A stretch of DNA of 6,726 nucleotides from an uncultured bacterium (GTDB lineage: Bacteria > Pseudomonadota > Alphaproteobacteria > SP197): contig CALLQH010000186.1 of the NCBI GenBank assembly GCA_938014945.1, forward strand, positions 1 to 6,726. The letters run 5' to 3'. Positions 1 through 6,013 of this stretch are shown piece after piece; within the stretch, counting starts at the first letter, position 1, and each line of letters begins with the position of its first letter. Both the position numbers and the translations under genes were made by a program. The notes beneath the pieces are model-generated. The model did no database searches and was not told the DNA's origin. It was given only the letters and a program-made list of their open reading frames with translations.

Positions 1-1085
1 GTGCAGCGGATCGGCACGCTGGCCTTGGCCGCACCACGGCAGATGTTGCAGCCGATGCACTCGCGGATGTCCTCGGGCCGTCCTTCCTCGATCTTCAGCG
101 GCAGGAAGGGATCGGCGATGGAGGGGCGGGCGGCGCCGATGAGATCGAGCACGCCGCGCCTGATGAGGCTCACCATGGCGTCGGGGCTGGTGTAACGGCC
201 CACGCCCACCACGGGCTTGCTGGTCAGCGGCTTCACCCACTTCTGGTGCGGCTCCTGGAAGCCCTCCTCGAAGAAGCGGCTGCTGCCGGAGTCGGTGCGG
301 TAGTCGGCGACGTTGACGTCCCACAGGTCGGGCAGCTCGGCGAGCATCTCGACGACCTCGCGGCCCTCCTGGTCGCTCTCGATGCCGAGGCTGCCGGAGA
401 GTTCGTCCATGGAGAAGCGCACGACGACGGCGCAGGTGTCGCCGATGGCCTCTTTGGTATCGATGATCATCTCGCGGAACAGGCGCACCCGGTTTTCCAG
501 GCTGCCGCCGTATTCGTCGCCGCGCCGGTTGAAGCGGCGGCTGATGAACTGCGCGGGAAGATAGCTGTGGCCGCCGTAGACATAGACGATGTCGAAGCCG
601 GCGCGCCTGGCGCGCCTTGCGGCATCGACCTGCCAGCGGCGCAGCTCGGCGATGTCGCTCTTGTCCATGGTGCGCGCGTGGATCGGCGCGGGATAGGCGA
701 TCGGCCGGCCGCTGGCGGCAATCGGCACCTCGCGGGTCATGCGCACCCAGGAGTAGAGCCCGCCGTGCCAGAGCTGGGTGCCCGCCAGCGCGCCGTGCTC
801 GTGGATGGCGTCGGCCGTGACGGACATGGTGCGCACGTCATCTTCGTCCCACAGGCTGCAGCTGGGGAAGGGCGCATCGTCCGACGTCGGGTGGATCGAG
901 GTGAACTCGGTGTTGACCACGCCCCAGCCGCCCTCGGCCTTGACGCCGCGCATGGCGGCAAGCGTGGCCGGGCGGTCGTAGCCCATGCCGGTGCAGTGGG
1001 GCACCTGGTAGAAACGGTTGCGGGCCGTGACGGGCCCGATCTTCACCGGCTCGAACAGGATGTCGTAACGCGGGTCGCGGCTCAT
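1..1085 (-). CDS. TMADH-like FMN/4Fe-4S oxidoreductase (NADH:flavin oxidoreductase family), 3' end outside window
   Basis: 361 codons are visible from ATG 1085; the gene continues past the left edge. It is the FMN-binding TIM barrel of the trimethylamine/dimethylamine dehydrogenase branch of the old yellow enzyme family, cytosolic enzymes that oxidatively dealkylate or deaminate amines and pass electrons through FMN to a 4Fe-4S cluster. The opening (DILFEPVKIGP, then NRFYQVPHC) closely follows TMADH. Cys31 sits where TMADH carries its covalent 6-S-cysteinyl-FMN, and the catalytic Tyr/His pair is kept as Tyr170 and His173 (VYVYGGHSYLP). ARPSIADPFLP (319-329) precedes the cluster motif, Cys343, Cys346, Cys349 and Cys361 (C-x2-C-x2-C-x11-C). 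The ADP/FAD-binding C-terminal domains expected in the family (about 700 residues) would lie outside. A weak GAGG precedes the ATG. Residues that form the trimethylamine cage in TMADH are changed, so the substrate is probably another amine. Family assignment is firm; substrate is unknown. Confidence 0.93.
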   Translation of the reverse strand, partial: MSRDPRYDILFEPVKIGPVTARNRFYQVPHCTGMGYDRPATLAAMRGVKAEGGWGVVNTEFTSIHPTSDDAPFPSCSLWDEDDVRTMSVTADAIHEHGALAGTQLWHGGLYSWVRMTREVPIAASGRPIAYPAPIHARTMDKSDIAELRRWQVDAARRARRAGFDIVYVYGGHSYLPAQFISRRFNRRGDEYGGSLENRVRLFREMIIDTKEAIGDTCAVVVRFSMDELSGSLGIESDQEGREVVEMLAELPDLWDVNVADYRTDSGSSRFFEEGFQEPHQKWVKPLTSKPVVGVGRYTSPDAMVSLIRRGVLDLIGAARPSIADPFLPLKIEEGRPEDIRECIGCNICRGAAKASVPIRC

Positions 1086-1219
1086 GGAGCCTCGCGTCGG
1101 GTCGGGCAGTCGGTGTGGGGGCTGGCTGGATACATGCTGGCTGGGTCCGGTGGCCGAGTCTTAGTATAATTCGTTTTAGTGAGGCAATACGTAATTGAAG
1201 CAGACAGGTGCGAGCCGCT
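1086..1219 (-). promoter_or_regulatory. AT-rich intergenic island, candidate promoter/operator of the TMADH-like gene
   Basis: These 134 bases between the regulator stop and the flavoenzyme start hold no gene. Bases about 1161-1200 are strikingly AT-rich against very GC-rich surroundings. Read leftwards they contain a -10-like TATACT (1168-1163); the nearest -35-like element, TTGCCT, is only 13 bases upstream, so the promoter call is tentative. A palindrome CAAT-N5-ATTG lies at 1185-1197 around TACGTA, and TTAGT occurs twice 15 bases apart (1161, 1176). These could be operator half-sites for the adjacent XRE-cupin regulator (inference). A plus-strand TATAAT (1165-1170) is also present, but no plus-strand gene follows. 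Confidence 0.4.
1121..1144. repeat. Short direct repeat GCTGGCTGG x2
   Basis: GCTGGCTGG occurs at 1121-1129 and again at 1136-1144, a 15-base period, within the presumed untranslated leader of the TMADH-like gene. The copies are exact but short and low in complexity, so this may be chance. No function is assigned. Confidence 0.35.
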
Positions 1220-1813
1220 TCAGCCGCCCGGCTTGTGGGGCACGGCGACCCAGACGAACTCGGCCTCCTGGCTGCCCCGGTTGACCAGGCGGTAGGGCGT
1301 GCGCGCGGGCACATAGAAGGCGTCGCCCGCGGCGAGATCGATGGTCTCGCCGTCGATCTCCAGGGTCATCGCACCCTCGCGCGTCAGGCCGATGAAGCCG
1401 AACTCCACCTTCTCGGGCGCCTTGCCGCTGCCGCCGCCGATGCGGAACCGGGTGATGCCGAGACCCATGTTGGCGTAACTCGCCGGCGTGGCGAGGAAAT
1501 CGTCCATGCCCAGATACTCGGTGGTGCCGTGGCTGGTCGGCGCGCGCGGACGGCGGCGCTCCTTCCTCAGCACATAACGCTTCTCCGCGCTCTCGCCGTC
1601 GTCATCCTCGTCGCCGGCGCGGAACAGCCAGGCCAGCGGCACGTCCAGCGCATCGGAAAGGTCCTGCAGGGTGGTGAGCGAGGCGCGCGAGAGGCCGCGC
1701 TCGATCTGGCTGATGAAGCCGATCGTCTTGCCGGTGCGTTCGGCCAGATCCTTCATGGTCATGCCGCGCAGGCGGCGCAGGGTGCGGATCTCCTGGCCGA
1801 TCTGGGCGAGCAT
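1220..1813 (-). CDS. XRE-family transcriptional regulator with C-terminal cupin domain
   Basis: This 197-residue cytosolic DNA-binding protein has an N-terminal helix-turn-helix of the XRE/Cro type (about 5-64; LRRLRGMTMKDLAERTG, then GFISQIERG at 32-40), a charged linker (66-95) and a cupin fold (about 115-192; AAGDAFYVPARTPYRL). This is the standard layout of small-molecule-responsive regulators such as PuuR that control neighbouring catabolic genes. The cupin lacks the histidines of metal-binding cupins: the first motif reads APEKVEFGF and the second ends in Tyr where His is usual, so ligand binding is probably metal-free. I chose ATG 1813 because GGAGGA lies ten bases upstream (1829-1824). 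GTG 1864 would overlap the hydrolase stop as GTGA, giving 214 residues, and GTG 1894 would give 224; neither has a clear ribosome site. The gene sits between the hydrolase and the flavoenzyme on the same strand and is the likely local regulator. Family sure, start uncertain. Confidence 0.9.
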   Translation of the reverse strand: MLAQIGQEIRTLRRLRGMTMKDLAERTGKTIGFISQIERGLSRASLTTLQDLSDALDVPLAWLFRAGDEDDDGESAEKRYVLRKERRRPRAPTSHGTTEYLGMDDFLATPASYANMGLGITRFRIGGGSGKAPEKVEFGFIGLTREGAMTLEIDGETIDLAAGDAFYVPARTPYRLVNRGSQEAEFVWVAVPHKPGG

Positions 1814-1860
1814 GGCGTTGCGTTCCTCCACGCCCGCGCCCCTGTCGCCGTCGGCGGCGG

Positions 1861-3888
1861 TCACAGGTGGTCGCGCGGGATGGTCTCGTCCCACGTCCGC
1901 GTCAGGATGGACTGGCCGTTCTCGAAGGCTTCGAGGCTCGCCTCGATGCGGAAATTTGTCGCATCGCAGGAGAAGGCGAGATTGGCCTCTGTACGCACGT
2001 CGAAGCCCTCGCGCCGGGCATAGGCGTGGCGCACCATGACGATCCTGGCGCTCGCCGGATCGCCCTCGGTGATCGTGTAGGTCTCGGTGCCGCGCTTGCC
2101 CACGACAAGACCGATGTCCTCGATGCGGGTGAGGCCCGTGTCCTCGATGTGGTGCAGCGTTAAGGCCCCGCTCGCCATGTCGCGGGCGAGCGTGCGCGTG
2201 CTCTCGCCCTCGGCCAGCCGCGTCGAGGCATAGGGCGGGCTCATCTCCGGCTTGCCGAACGTGGGCAGGTCCTTGTCGGCCGATGCATCGCCGCGCAGGG
2301 GCAGGTCCAGAGCCGAGCCTGCGGTCTCCAGTGTCATCGTCACCGGCTCCGGCGCGGGCCAGGCCATCGGCCAGTAGCTTGTGGAGATCGCCAGGCGAAT
2401 GCGCCGCCCCCTGGCGAAGCGGTAGGCGACGGCGTTGAGGTCGAGGGCAATCTCCACCGTTTCGCCCGGCACCATGGGTTCCGGGCGCTCATGGCTCTTG
2501 CGGTGGGAAAGGTTGAGCAGGCCGAAGGTGACGCGGCTGGAATGGCCGTCCGGCGTCACCTCGTTGAGGCGGACCGCGATCATCGCCTGGGGCTTGTCGA
2601 CCGCCAGCCGCAGGCGCACCACGGGCGTGCCCAGAACGGTGAGGTCCTCCTCAAGCGGCGCGGTCTCGAAGCACAGGGAGAGCGCATCGTCGGCGCGCTG
2701 GTCGGACTGGTATTCCGGGCCCACGCCGCCGCCGTCGCGCGGGCACCACTCGCCGCCCGCCATGCCGCAGGAAAGCGGCGAGCTGTGATGGAAGGTGGCT
2801 GCCGCACCATCGCCACCCAGGGTGCCTTCCCCCAGGGCCAGCGTCTTTACCGGTCCGGACGGCGGCCAGGCTCGCTCGCCGATCCAGTGGCCGCCCACGG
2901 CAAAGTCCATGGCGTGGGCGTGCAGGTCCTGCTGCATCCACAGGGAAAGGGCGGGTTCGCGGTCGACGCCGTTGTCGATGTCCTTCAGCCAGCGGTCCCA
3001 CCAGCGCAGGGCTTCCTGCAGGAACCCCATGGCCGGGCCCGGCGTGCCGAAGTGGGGATAGACGTGGGTCCACGGCCCGATCAGCGCCTTCTTCGGCGCC
3101 TTCAGATGGGTCATCAGGCGCAGCAGGGCGTTGGAATAACCGTCGGTCCAGCCGCCCACGACGCAGGTCGCGGCCTCGATGGCGCTGAAGTCCTCCGCCA
3201 CCGAGCCGTGTTTCCAGAAGCCGTCGCGCCGCTGGTGGCGCGTCCATTCGATCAGCGGATTGCCGGACTTTTCCAGCCGCTCCTGCCACAGGGCGCGCCA
3301 GTCCTCGCCCCGGCCTGTCGGCTCGGGCCAGCGCGAGACGAGCGCAAAGAGGCCGCTGCCCCAGGAGATGCCGTCGGAAAGCAGGCAGCCGCCCATGAAA
3401 TGCACGTCGTCGGCATAACGGTCGTCGACCGCGCAATTGGGCATGATCGCCTTCAGCGCGGGCGGGCGCAGGGCGGCGACCTGCAGGCAGGCAAAGCCGC
3501 CCCAGGAAATGCCGATCATGCCCACCTTGCCGCTCGACCAGGGCTGCTCGGCGAGGAAAGCGATGGCTTCGCAGATGTCGGCCTGTTCCTGCGCGGTGTA
3601 TTCGTCCATCAGCACGCCGTCGCTGTCGCCCGAACCGCGGATGTCGAGGCGCACGCAGGCATAACCATGCCCCGCCCACCAGGGGTGCGTCAGCACGTCG
3701 CCCAGTACCGTGCCGTCACGCCGCCGGTAGGGGATCGATTCCAGGATCACCGGCACGGGGTCGTCCTCGGCGTCCTCGGGCAGCCAGACGCGCGCGGCCA
3801 GCTTCGCGCCGTCGCGCATGGGGATCCAGAGGATCGGAATCTCGCGCACCCTGCGCGGAAAGTCGTGGCGGATCGCGGGTTCGGTCAT
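1861..3888 (-). CDS. CocE/NonD family (peptidase S15-like) alpha/beta hydrolase
   Basis: This 675-residue protein has no signal peptide and is probably cytosolic. It belongs to the CocE/NonD, X-Pro dipeptidyl-peptidase-like serine hydrolases, which cleave esters or amides. The fold order is readable: LRLDIRGSGDSDG-type strand-turn (79-91), nucleophile elbow GISWGG with Ser128, acid in GGWTDG with Asp249, and base in GPWTH with His275. Tyr54 in SIPYRRRD matches the family oxyanion-hole tyrosine. A helical cap lies at roughly 150-240, the C-terminal jelly-roll domain at about 310-570, and an extra beta-rich tail at about 580-675, which makes it roughly 100 residues longer than cocaine esterase (574). 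I chose ATG 3888 because AAGGTG precedes it and the family N-terminus begins just after. An in-frame ATG at 3903 is possible, and upstream codons to 4101 look non-coding. It is first in the leftward cassette with the regulator and flavoenzyme. Substrate is unknown; cocaine esterase and glutaryl-7-ACA acylase are relatives, not predictions. Confidence 0.93.
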   Translation of the reverse strand: MTEPAIRHDFPRRVREIPILWIPMRDGAKLAARVWLPEDAEDDPVPVILESIPYRRRDGTVLGDVLTHPWWAGHGYACVRLDIRGSGDSDGVLMDEYTAQEQADICEAIAFLAEQPWSSGKVGMIGISWGGFACLQVAALRPPALKAIMPNCAVDDRYADDVHFMGGCLLSDGISWGSGLFALVSRWPEPTGRGEDWRALWQERLEKSGNPLIEWTRHQRRDGFWKHGSVAEDFSAIEAATCVVGGWTDGYSNALLRLMTHLKAPKKALIGPWTHVYPHFGTPGPAMGFLQEALRWWDRWLKDIDNGVDREPALSLWMQQDLHAHAMDFAVGGHWIGERAWPPSGPVKTLALGEGTLGGDGAAATFHHSSPLSCGMAGGEWCPRDGGGVGPEYQSDQRADDALSLCFETAPLEEDLTVLGTPVVRLRLAVDKPQAMIAVRLNEVTPDGHSSRVTFGLLNLSHRKSHERPEPMVPGETVEIALDLNAVAYRFARGRRIRLAISTSYWPMAWPAPEPVTMTLETAGSALDLPLRGDASADKDLPTFGKPEMSPPYASTRLAEGESTRTLARDMASGALTLHHIEDTGLTRIEDIGLVVGKRGTETYTITEGDPASARIVMVRHAYARREGFDVRTEANLAFSCDATNFRIEASLEAFENGQSILTRTWDETIPRDHL

Positions 3889-3936
3889 GGCACCTTGCAA
3901 CATGGCAAGGGCCGGAAGCGCGCTTGCCGCCGGCCC
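3889..3936 (-). promoter_or_regulatory. Two overlapping inverted repeats upstream of the hydrolase start, one covering its ribosome site
   Basis: Read leftwards, the first is a perfect 7-bp arm pair (3936-3930 with 3915-3909; GGGCCGG / CCGGCCC, 14-base loop holding the palindrome AAGCGCGCTT). The second is a perfect 6-bp pair (3910-3905 with 3898-3893; CCTTGC / GCAAGG, 6-base loop). The second contains the Shine-Dalgarno AAGG of the hydrolase, five bases before its ATG with the TGCC spacer. They share bases 3909-3910, so only one can form fully. This could be translational control, or the first stem could end the upstream transcript, though it has no T-run. The structures are seen; the role is inferred. 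Confidence 0.4.
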
Positions 3937-3988
3937 GTGTCCCGCCATGCTAGGTCGCAGGGCAGGGGGCATCAAGCGGAGGTGGCGG

Positions 3989-4360
3989 CTATTGCGCCGT
4001 GACGCACATGGGCTCGAAAAACCAAAGCTCGCCGTCTGCCCATTCGATCTTCTCAGTCGGCACCTTCGGGTCCGCGCAAGGCAGCCAGTACACATAACCA
4101 TCGCAGGAGCCTGGCGAGAAGGAAGCGCCCGCAGGAATCAACTCCCGTTCGCTGCTGCCACCCTGACAGCTGGCCAGAGCACCCTCCCCGCTGCAACAGA
4201 CACGCACGTTCACATCGAAACTGCACTGGTTGACCAGGCGGATGCCGCGCGCATAACCGCGTGTATCAATACAGCGGTCGGCGTCCTGAGCCATGCTGTG
4301 GCCTGACGTTGCGGCAAGCAGCGCAAGGCCGGTAACAGCGGAAACCAGACTCCATTGCAT
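3989..4360 (-). CDS. Small secreted cysteine-rich protein of unknown function
   Basis: This is a 123-residue protein whose family I do not recognise. ATG 4360 is supported by a strong GGGGGAG ribosome site six bases upstream. The longer open frame to the right (up to 5509) runs antisense through the decarboxylase gene and is a shadow. The first 24 residues look like a signal peptide (hydrophobic SAVTGLALLAATS, then SMA before Gln24 or nearby), although the n-region lacks Lys/Arg. The mature part is about 99 residues with eight cysteines (30, 46, 55, 56, 65, 86, 95, 119), including a CC pair, and tryptophans/aromatics near the end (YWLPC, ELWFFEPMC). The even count and export suggest up to four disulfides in the periplasm or outside. 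It lies divergent from the decarboxylase/protease pair and 100 bases upstream of the hydrolase on the same strand; whether it shares that transcript is unclear. Being a real gene is likely; no function is proposed. Confidence 0.82.
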   Translation of the reverse strand: MQWSLVSAVTGLALLAATSGHSMAQDADRCIDTRGYARGIRLVNQCSFDVNVRVCCSGEGALASCQGGSSERELIPAGASFSPGSCDGYVYWLPCADPKVPTEKIEWADGELWFFEPMCVTAQ

Positions 4361-4531
4361 GTGAACTCCCCCAAGTTCCGTCTTGCCGGCTTGCACGCAA
4401 AACGCGAAACAGCGACATATACGACCTACCTTAGAGAAGGAGCGTCGTGGTGCAACCGCAACCTGCGGCGGGTGGCTCTCGCCTTGCCCGGCGTGGGCTG
4501 CTATGGCGAAGCCAGGCAGCGGAGCACGACG
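4361..4531. promoter_or_regulatory. Divergent intergenic region between the cysteine-rich gene and the decarboxylase
   Basis: The 171 bases must carry the start signals of both divergent units. Bases about 4397-4433 are the most AT-rich. For the rightward unit a weak TTGCAC (4391-4396) and GACATA (4414-4419) pair has 17-base spacing. For the leftward gene a TATATG-like -10 overlaps the same place with no recognisable -35. Neither is strong. A good Shine-Dalgarno-like GAGAAGGAG at 4434-4442 precedes GTG codons at 4447 and 4450 that open a frame with no credible protein. Confidence 0.4.
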
Positions 4532-6013
4532 ATGACGGCAGGCGGTTTCGAGATGGACGGCGCGGCGTTCCGCGCGGCAGGGCACGATCTGGTGGAGCGC
4601 ATCGCCGACTGGCTCGAGGGCCTGCGCGAGACGCCGGTCGCGCCCGCCACGACCCCTGCGGCCATCGCCGAAGCCCGCGGCCACGGCGGCCTGCCGGAGA
4701 CGGGCACGGACCCCGCCGTGTTGCTTGCCCGCGCCTTCGACCTTCTGGCTCCGGCGACCTGTCTCAACGCCCATCCGCGCATGTGGGGTTACATCACGGG
4801 TTCGCCCGCTCCCGTCGGGGCGCTGGCCGACCTGCTGGCCGCCGCCATCAACCCCAATGTCGCGGGCTGGAACGGCGCGCCCATGGCGACCGCCATCGAG
4901 GAGCAGGCCGTCGCCTGGCTTGGCGAGCTGCTGGGTTATCCCGCCGGCGGCGGACTGTTCACCAGCGGCGGCAATGCCGCGAACCTGACCTGCGTCGCCA
5001 CGGCCCGCCATGCCCTGGGCGGCGATGCCATCCGGCGCGACGGCCTCGCCGGCCGTCGCCTGACGCTCTATGCCACCGGCGAATGCCACGCCTGGATCGA
5101 AAAGACGGCCGACCTGCTGGGCCTGGGCATGGGTGCGATCCGTCGCGTGCCGACCGACGGCAGCGCGCGCATGGATGTCGCCGCCGCAGCCGCCATGATC
5201 GCCGCCGACCGTGCCGCGGGCATGGAGCCCTTCCTCATCGTCGGCACGGCGGGCACGACCGCCGTCGGCGCGGTCGATCCGCTGCCCGCCATCGCCGATC
5301 TGGCGCAGCAAGAGGGCCTGTGGTTCCACGTCGACGGCTGCTACGGCGCGCCCGCGGCCTGCCTGCCCGATGCGTCCGCCGACCTGCTCGGTCTGCGGCG
5401 GGCCGATTCCCTGGCGGTCGATGCCCACAAGTGGCTCTACGTGCCGCTCGAAGCGGGCTGCGCCCTGGTGCGCGACGGCGCGCGCCTGAAGGCGGCCTTT
5501 TCCACCCACCCCAGCTACTACGCGCTGACCGGCGGCGAGGAGGTCACGGATTACTACGCCTGGGGGCCGCAGAACTCGCGCGGTTTCCGCGCGCTCAAGG
5601 TCTGGCTCGCCCTGCAGCAGGCCGGACGGGAAGGCTACCGGGAGGCCATCGCCCGCAACATCGCCCAGGCGCGCCTGATGTATGCGGCGGCGCAGGAAGC
5701 ACCCGATTTCGAGGCGGGGCTCTGCTCCCTCTCCATCGCCACCTTCCGTTATGTCCCGGCCGATCTGATGAGCCGTCGCGGCGAGCCCGCCGTCGCGGCC
5801 TGGCTCGACCGGCTGAACGGCGCGCTGATGGGCGCGGTGCAGCGTTCGGGCGATCTCTATCTTTCCAACGCCGTCATCGGCGGCGCGATGTACCTGCGCG
5901 CCTGCATCGTCAATTTCCGCACCAGCAACGAGGATGCCCGCTCGGTGCCCGCGCGGGTGCGCGCCATTGCCGAACCGCTGGCCGCAGCGATGCGGGCGGA
6001 ACTGGCCGCATGA
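4532..6013 (+). CDS. PLP-dependent group II decarboxylase (aromatic-L-amino-acid decarboxylase family)
   Basis: This 493-residue cytosolic enzyme, full length for the family (about 470-500), removes the carboxyl group of an amino acid to give an amine using pyridoxal phosphate. The N-terminal family signature HPRMWGYITGSP (81-92) with ADLLAAAINPN is present, then the cofactor phosphate loop TSGGNAAN (144-151), a ring-stacking His186 (GECHAW), Asp268 in WFHVDGCYGAP that pairs with the pyridine nitrogen, and the Schiff-base Lys300 in DAHKW. Tyr329 (HPSYY) matches the mobile-loop tyrosine of AADC (Tyr332), 29 residues past the lysine as there; aldehyde-synthase relatives have Phe, so decarboxylation is expected. 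ATG 4532 is chosen because GGAG lies seven bases upstream (4521-4524). Codons upstream to 4355 do not read as protein. Substrate (Trp, Tyr, DOPA, Phe or another) cannot be told. It overlaps the following protease gene by four bases (ATGA), indicating one rightward operon. Confidence 0.94.
   Translation: MTAGGFEMDGAAFRAAGHDLVERIADWLEGLRETPVAPATTPAAIAEARGHGGLPETGTDPAVLLARAFDLLAPATCLNAHPRMWGYITGSPAPVGALADLLAAAINPNVAGWNGAPMATAIEEQAVAWLGELLGYPAGGGLFTSGGNAANLTCVATARHALGGDAIRRDGLAGRRLTLYATGECHAWIEKTADLLGLGMGAIRRVPTDGSARMDVAAAAAMIAADRAAGMEPFLIVGTAGTTAVGAVDPLPAIADLAQQEGLWFHVDGCYGAPAACLPDASADLLGLRRADSLAVDAHKWLYVPLEAGCALVRDGARLKAAFSTHPSYYALTGGEEVTDYYAWGPQNSRGFRALKVWLALQQAGREGYREAIARNIAQARLMYAAAQEAPDFEAGLCSLSIATFRYVPADLMSRRGEPAVAAWLDRLNGALMGAVQRSGDLYLSNAVIGGAMYLRACIVNFRTSNEDARSVPARVRAIAEPLAAAMRAELAA

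Noticed and set aside
246..1169. Long plus-strand open frame of 307 codons
   Set aside because: It lies antisense to the well-matched TMADH-like gene and reads as Ala/Gly/Val/His-rich low-complexity protein typical of the mirror frame in GC-rich DNA.
1165..1170. Plus-strand TATAAT as a promoter
   Set aside because: The hexamer is perfect, but there is no -35-like sequence at the right distance and no plus-strand gene downstream.
3909..3936. Rho-independent terminator after the cysteine-rich gene
   Set aside because: The 7-bp GC stem is real but has a 14-base loop and no following T-run, and sits only 20 bases before the next start codon, so a regulatory leader is as likely.
2491..4002. Plus-strand open frame of 503 codons
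   Set aside because: It is antisense to the CocE/NonD hydrolase, whose catalytic motifs are intact; the composition is that of a shadow frame with no family signature.
4361..5509. Rightward extension of the cysteine-rich gene's frame
   Set aside because: The extension runs antisense through the PLP decarboxylase, is Gly/Arg/Ala-rich, and the signal peptide plus strong ribosome site place the start at 4360.
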